Shown here: positions 59,801 to 64,000 of the stretch, piece by piece
Position numbering within the stretch: the stretch's first letter is position 1
Layout of the letters: every line of letters begins with the position of its first letter
Assembly (NCBI GenBank): GCA_013398955.1
Contig: VWPU01000984.1
Location: forward strand, 62,001-126,000
Length of the DNA: 64,000 bases
From: Callaeas wilsoni
Lineage: Eukaryota; Chordata; Aves; Passeriformes; Callaeidae
Reading direction: 5' to 3'
Translations under genes and position numbers: made by a program
The notes under the pieces: generated by a model
The model's database searches: none
What the model was told of the DNA's origin: nothing
Seen by the model: only the letters and a program-made list of their open reading frames with translations

Positions 59801-62800
59801 TGATTGCTCCCTGCCTGGTAAAGATCGGCCTAAACTGTGAAGCTGTAAAGTTTGTGGCTCTTAAAAAATATTAGTGGTGTGTTAACTCATTTTTTTCATT
59901 AACTTCACAAAAATCCCACTCTTTGAATCTTACTACATTCTTGGCCTTGGAAGTACTCTTCATTCTCAGGTATGAGAAAGTCTTTCCTTCTGTTCGTTCA
60001 GAAATGTTGATGTCTCAGGGTTCAGCAGATGTCTCTACAGTCAGATTATGTTAACATATGGAGTGTAAACATCTTTCCTATAGAGATGGGCCAGCCAGTG
60101 ATTTGGTCTTGGCCATTCACAACAAATGAACTGAGGTTGCCTGTCTTTGTAACATAAAAAGTCCTAATACCTCTGATCTGTAGCATTTTTTTCAATGAGC
60201 TAGTGCCATTCTCATTGTATTTCTATGAGCAAAATAATTCAACTTGTATGAGAGGAAAAAATAAAACTTTTTAAACGATGAGAACTTTGGAAACTTTTGG
60301 AGAGATCTCCTTCCTTTTCCTGAAGTCTTTCAGGCCATTATCAGTTTCCAAGGTGCTCAAAGTGCTGTGGGAGGTACCTGTGCCTTTCTTCCCTTCCAGG
60401 TTTATATGTTGCCCTGGCCTTAGCGTTTGCTGGGGGGAAAGAAAGCCATTAGTGCTTTGAATGGCACCCTCTTAAGGTTGTTCTTTCATCTGACAGCAAC
60501 ATCCTAAATATATGTTTCATGAATGTGTTCTGGAGCTACTATAACGACAGCAGCATCATTGACAGGGCAGTTTTAAATGCCGGAGAATATACAGTCTCAT
60601 CCCTTCCAGGCGCTGTGTCAGCAGCACTGCTTGGATTGTGTGATGCACAGCTCCTCAGAGCTGGTATTCATTGAGGACAGCTGCCAAACAGCAGGAGGTC
60701 ACTGCTTTTTCATTAACACTTCGTCTTTAGACTGCTGATTGATTTAATCTTCTTGTGGCTTTGAAGAAGATAATAAATAGCATGTTTTCACTGCTGAATA
60801 AATTGATAAACTTTACACTGTCTATTTGAGCTTGTGAGGTCTTAGTGCAGCACTGAACTCAAGCTGCCTCACTGAGAACTCTATCTTTAGGGAGACGCAG
60901 CAGGCAGTGTGACTTGGGACAGATGATTCTTACATTTTTCCCAGTGAAACAAAAAATTTGTTTGAGAGAGGTCTTGGCTCAAAGATGTCCAAGGCCATTT
61001 GTGAGATGAAATAAACCTGAGAGTGAGTTGGGCATTTTTCCCTGCAGTTCTAGACAAGCCTTTCTCCACTGACTTTTCTCTCTTGACTTCTCCCTACCTT
61101 GTTTCTTTGTTTCATCTCTCTGTGTAATATTTTTATCCTCTAATTTCCGTAGCCACTCATTTTTGTACTTCCCCCAGATCCAGTAGAAATGTTCTTGCTT
61201 GTCTTCCTGCAGGGAGAAGGGGTGTAAATGTGTGAGAGGGAGGAGCAGGACCTGTACTTGAAGAGTGCTCATTTTCCTTTGGTTAATCCGCTCGTGCTCA
61301 TGAAGGAATTGCTTACTTTTTACAATTTTATCAGTAATTCAGTACTTTACAGGAAGTTGGAATGAAATAGATAATGAGGATTAAAAAAGAAGAAAGGGTA
61401 ACGTATACCTCGCAGACATCAAAGCACTTGGCCTATATAGCTGAGCCAGGCTTTATCAGTTTTAATAATTCCCTGCTGGCTCAACCTAAAATTAAAATCT
61501 GTTGGTGAATTAAAAAATTGCAGTAAGAAGTATTTAAATTTTTAAGTGGAAGTTTATTTCTCTAGTAAAAAGCAAATAACTCAGTGCTCTGAGCCTTAAG
61601 GTAAAGCATACACTTTCTTACAGACTTTTTTATGTGCAAGTCATGCCTATTTTACTCAGGAAATTACCTTCATTATTTCAGAAAAAAATTCTGAAAAACA
61701 GAGTCTGTCTCGATATCCTGTGCATTAGGTAAGGGATTCTAAATATTTGAAAGGTGCCATCTTCCTTTCTTCTGAGGGCACCTGGTTTTTTATCTTTTTT
61801 AGCCACATTGTGAGCTGTGGTAAGGGCAGTGACATTTCCCAGCACTTCATTGCTCATGACCTCCTTTAGTAATGTCTCCTAGCTCTGTCTAATTAGACTT
61901 GCTCACTTTTTCCACGTATTTTCTGCTCCTGTTCCTGTAAGACAGCCATGGGAATATTGGGATTTTATGTGGCAGTGTTTGGAAATTTGCATGGGCCCTT
62001 TGTGTGGCTGGAGCATTGTGTTTGACTCCAGTACATTTTTGACTTTGATGTATTACTGTCTGGTACTGATGGCTGCAGGCATGAGCAAAGACCAAAGAAA
62101 GAAGAGATGGGAAGGACAGGGACAGTGATGGCAAGATGACATTGGCTCCACTTGTAGCAGGATCTTTGGAAAGAGTAAGGCATTTAAAAGCCTGTGAGGC
62201 TGTCTAGTAGATACTTCAGGTACTGTGGAAAGTTAATGTTAATAAAAAAGTGTCTGATGGATATCTACTATTTTCTTTTTAAACTATTGCTATGTAAGAG
62301 ATCTCTGTCAAGATATTTTTCATCTTACTTATAGGCAGAGCTTTGAAGATGCTAAGTGCCATTCAAATCCTGGATTGCATTTTATTTTCTCAGCTGGGCA
62401 GTCTTCATTCTTATGTGAATGAATTTGATGCAGAGCTTTGACTCCGAGCTCAAGGGCTATAATTGCTGTGTTTAGTAGAATCATTCCTGTTGCAGTCAGA
62501 CTCAGTGCTCTCAGTGGGGCAGGAACCCTGCTTTTCTGACAATGCAAACATGTAATGAGAAACTCAGGGTCAGACTCTTAAAATCCTTTAAAGCTAAATC
62601 ACTTCTCAAAATCTGACCTATGCTCCCTGCCCCTGCAGCAAGGGAAAGAGCAAAAATGAGCAAGTGTTCTGGGGGATGGAGGGGATGAGTGACCACAAGG
62701 AACATCAGCCTTACAGGGGATCTGAAAGGAGGTTGGTGGCATGATTTCTGTGCCTGGCTGAAAGGGGCAGTGCTGTGGCTGCACATGGAAAGAACAGTGA

Positions 62801-64000
62801 TACAGTTCACCAGCGGTGCTGCTGAGACCAACTCAGTGAACGGCGACATTAGTCTATAGGTGAAACTTGTTACCCAAAACAAACAAATGAACCAGGGAGG
62901 ACACGGGCCTGGCTGTTACCAGCTGGCACTACAGCAAGCTGCTGGTATGGAGCTGTGGGAGCAGAGGGTTGAAGGTGCCAGCAGAGTATCCACTGCAGTG
63001 AGGGCAGGATGGGGAGCACAGTGATGCTAATGGTGGAAGTGGTGAATAAAAGTTGATATTGGTGTAGGTAAGATGTTGAAGGGGAAGTATCATTCACAGC
63101 AAGGCTGGCTCACGAGGAGGTAGGAGGTATTTGAACAGATGGGAGGAGAGTGGCATTTCCACAGCTAAGTCATATAGGCCTCTTCAAAATCCCACCCCAC
63201 ACTGTGAAAAGTCGCTGTTTTGAAAGATGCAGTGAGTTGTTCTTGAGCAACACCAGCACTCACACAGTGCCTTTGATGCTAGAGGCACAGAAACAGTATT
63301 TGGGAAGGAGGTGGGTGTTTGTGTTGGGTGCACAGAGAGGGGGGACAGGATTAAGGGAGCATTTGTAGGAAGGGGGATATGAACATGGATCAACTGGCCA
63401 GTGAGGTTTTCTTAGTGGCAATTTGTTGGATGCCTCTGGAGCAGGTTTTGGGGCAGATAAATGATGCCTTTAATTCAGGCAGTTCTTGCAGGATGAGTGC
63501 CTGCTGCTGCTCACTCCCAGGAGGGAAGTGTCGGTACAACGTGAGTGGATCTGATTCTGTGCACAACACTTCTGCAGTCATTCTTTTATGTAACAATGTG
63601 ACTTTTATTTTTGGGAAAGGAGAGATCAACGGGTGTTCAATCCCCCACACTTGTAGCAGAGCTGGTATTAGTCTTCCTTGGAAACTGGATTCATTTCAGC
63701 AAGGGCATAGCTGAATCCTGTGGGTTAGTCGGGGGGTGAACAGGAGAGATAAAAATAAACCTCTATCTCAGAGCTGGGCAAAAAATCTTCTTGGAGCTGG
63801 TTAATTATGTTGAGTCCTGGGCTTTTTTCCCCAGCCCCCCTTCTCCACAGTCCCGCAGGATGCCAGAGCGCTTTTCCAGCAGAGATCCACTTGCTGCGCT
63901 GCACTGCCTGCTCTCGTAATGCCAAAGGAGTGCGTTTTGTCTTTAGTCAGATTGGCTCCATCAGTTCGTATTTCCTTCTGAATGGATAATAAAGTGGAGA
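53851..64000 (+). other. UNC13B: UNC13B large intron, last part
   Basis: Ten kilobases with no recognised exon, transposon or RNA gene. Two small structures stand out: a tandem copy of a 16-base unit at about 57758-57793 (actgcatgtaatggta twice) and a perfect 15-base inverted repeat at 58455-58489. Open frames up to 123 codons, for example on the - strand at 62511-62882, have no motifs or splice context. The next UNC13B exon is presumably beyond the right edge, although I cannot exclude a very short exon I did not recognise. Confidence 0.55.
58455..58489. repeat. Perfect 15-base inverted repeat with 5-base loop
   Basis: The arms atttacaatagaaat (58455-58469) and atttctattgtaaat (58475-58489) are exact reverse complements separated by gctga. 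Two further imperfect copies of the right arm follow in tandem (to about 58516). It could form a hairpin in RNA or DNA. No transposon or microRNA identity is claimed. Confidence 0.8.

Overview
The window is vertebrate nuclear DNA, almost certainly from a bird. Evidence: intron-rich, CpG-poor sequence; a CR1 LINE copy of the avian type; and two related avian ERV-L-like solo LTRs. I read it as an internal part of one gene on the + strand, UNC13B (Munc13-2), a presynaptic vesicle-priming protein. Human UNC13B lies on 9p and avian chromosome Z is largely syntenic with 9p, so a Z-chromosome origin is likely (inference).

Layout: six short exons match the conserved N-terminal half of UNC13 proteins and join in consistent reading frame: 3552-3622 (helix after the C2A domain), 6730-6787, 18102-18137, 24467-24689, 41120-41446 and 43366-43456 (calmodulin-binding segment with its anchor Trp). 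The C2A exons lie left of the window. The C1, C2B, MUN and C2C exons lie right of it.

Between 24467-24689 and 41120-41446 sits a giant exon, 30735-39498. It has a strong acceptor, is in frame with the exon before it, and stays open for 2,920 codons. It encodes a mostly disordered, Ser/Lys/Glu-rich protein with about 20 short Phe-rich motifs, a roughly 340-residue Trp/Tyr/Asp-rich block, and a cluster of PxDLS-type CtBP-binding motifs. Skipping it restores the normal UNC13B protein. Including it yields a C2A-plus-scaffold polypeptide that either ends at the stop codon at 39496 or needs a donor I could not identify. The one near-perfect donor near its end (38956) is out of phase with the next exon. 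This exon is the best candidate for an under-described system in the window.

The remainder is intron: T/G-rich low-complexity tracts, a C/T-rich tract, two antisense LTRs (27184-28860, with a CpG-rich insert and a 61-base assembly gap; 48846-49902), a clear antisense CR1 3' end (53024-53850), a much older antisense CR1-like relic (about 45050-46960), and long stretches where I see nothing functional. I see no tRNA, rRNA, CRISPR or bacterial-type features and no second protein-coding gene.
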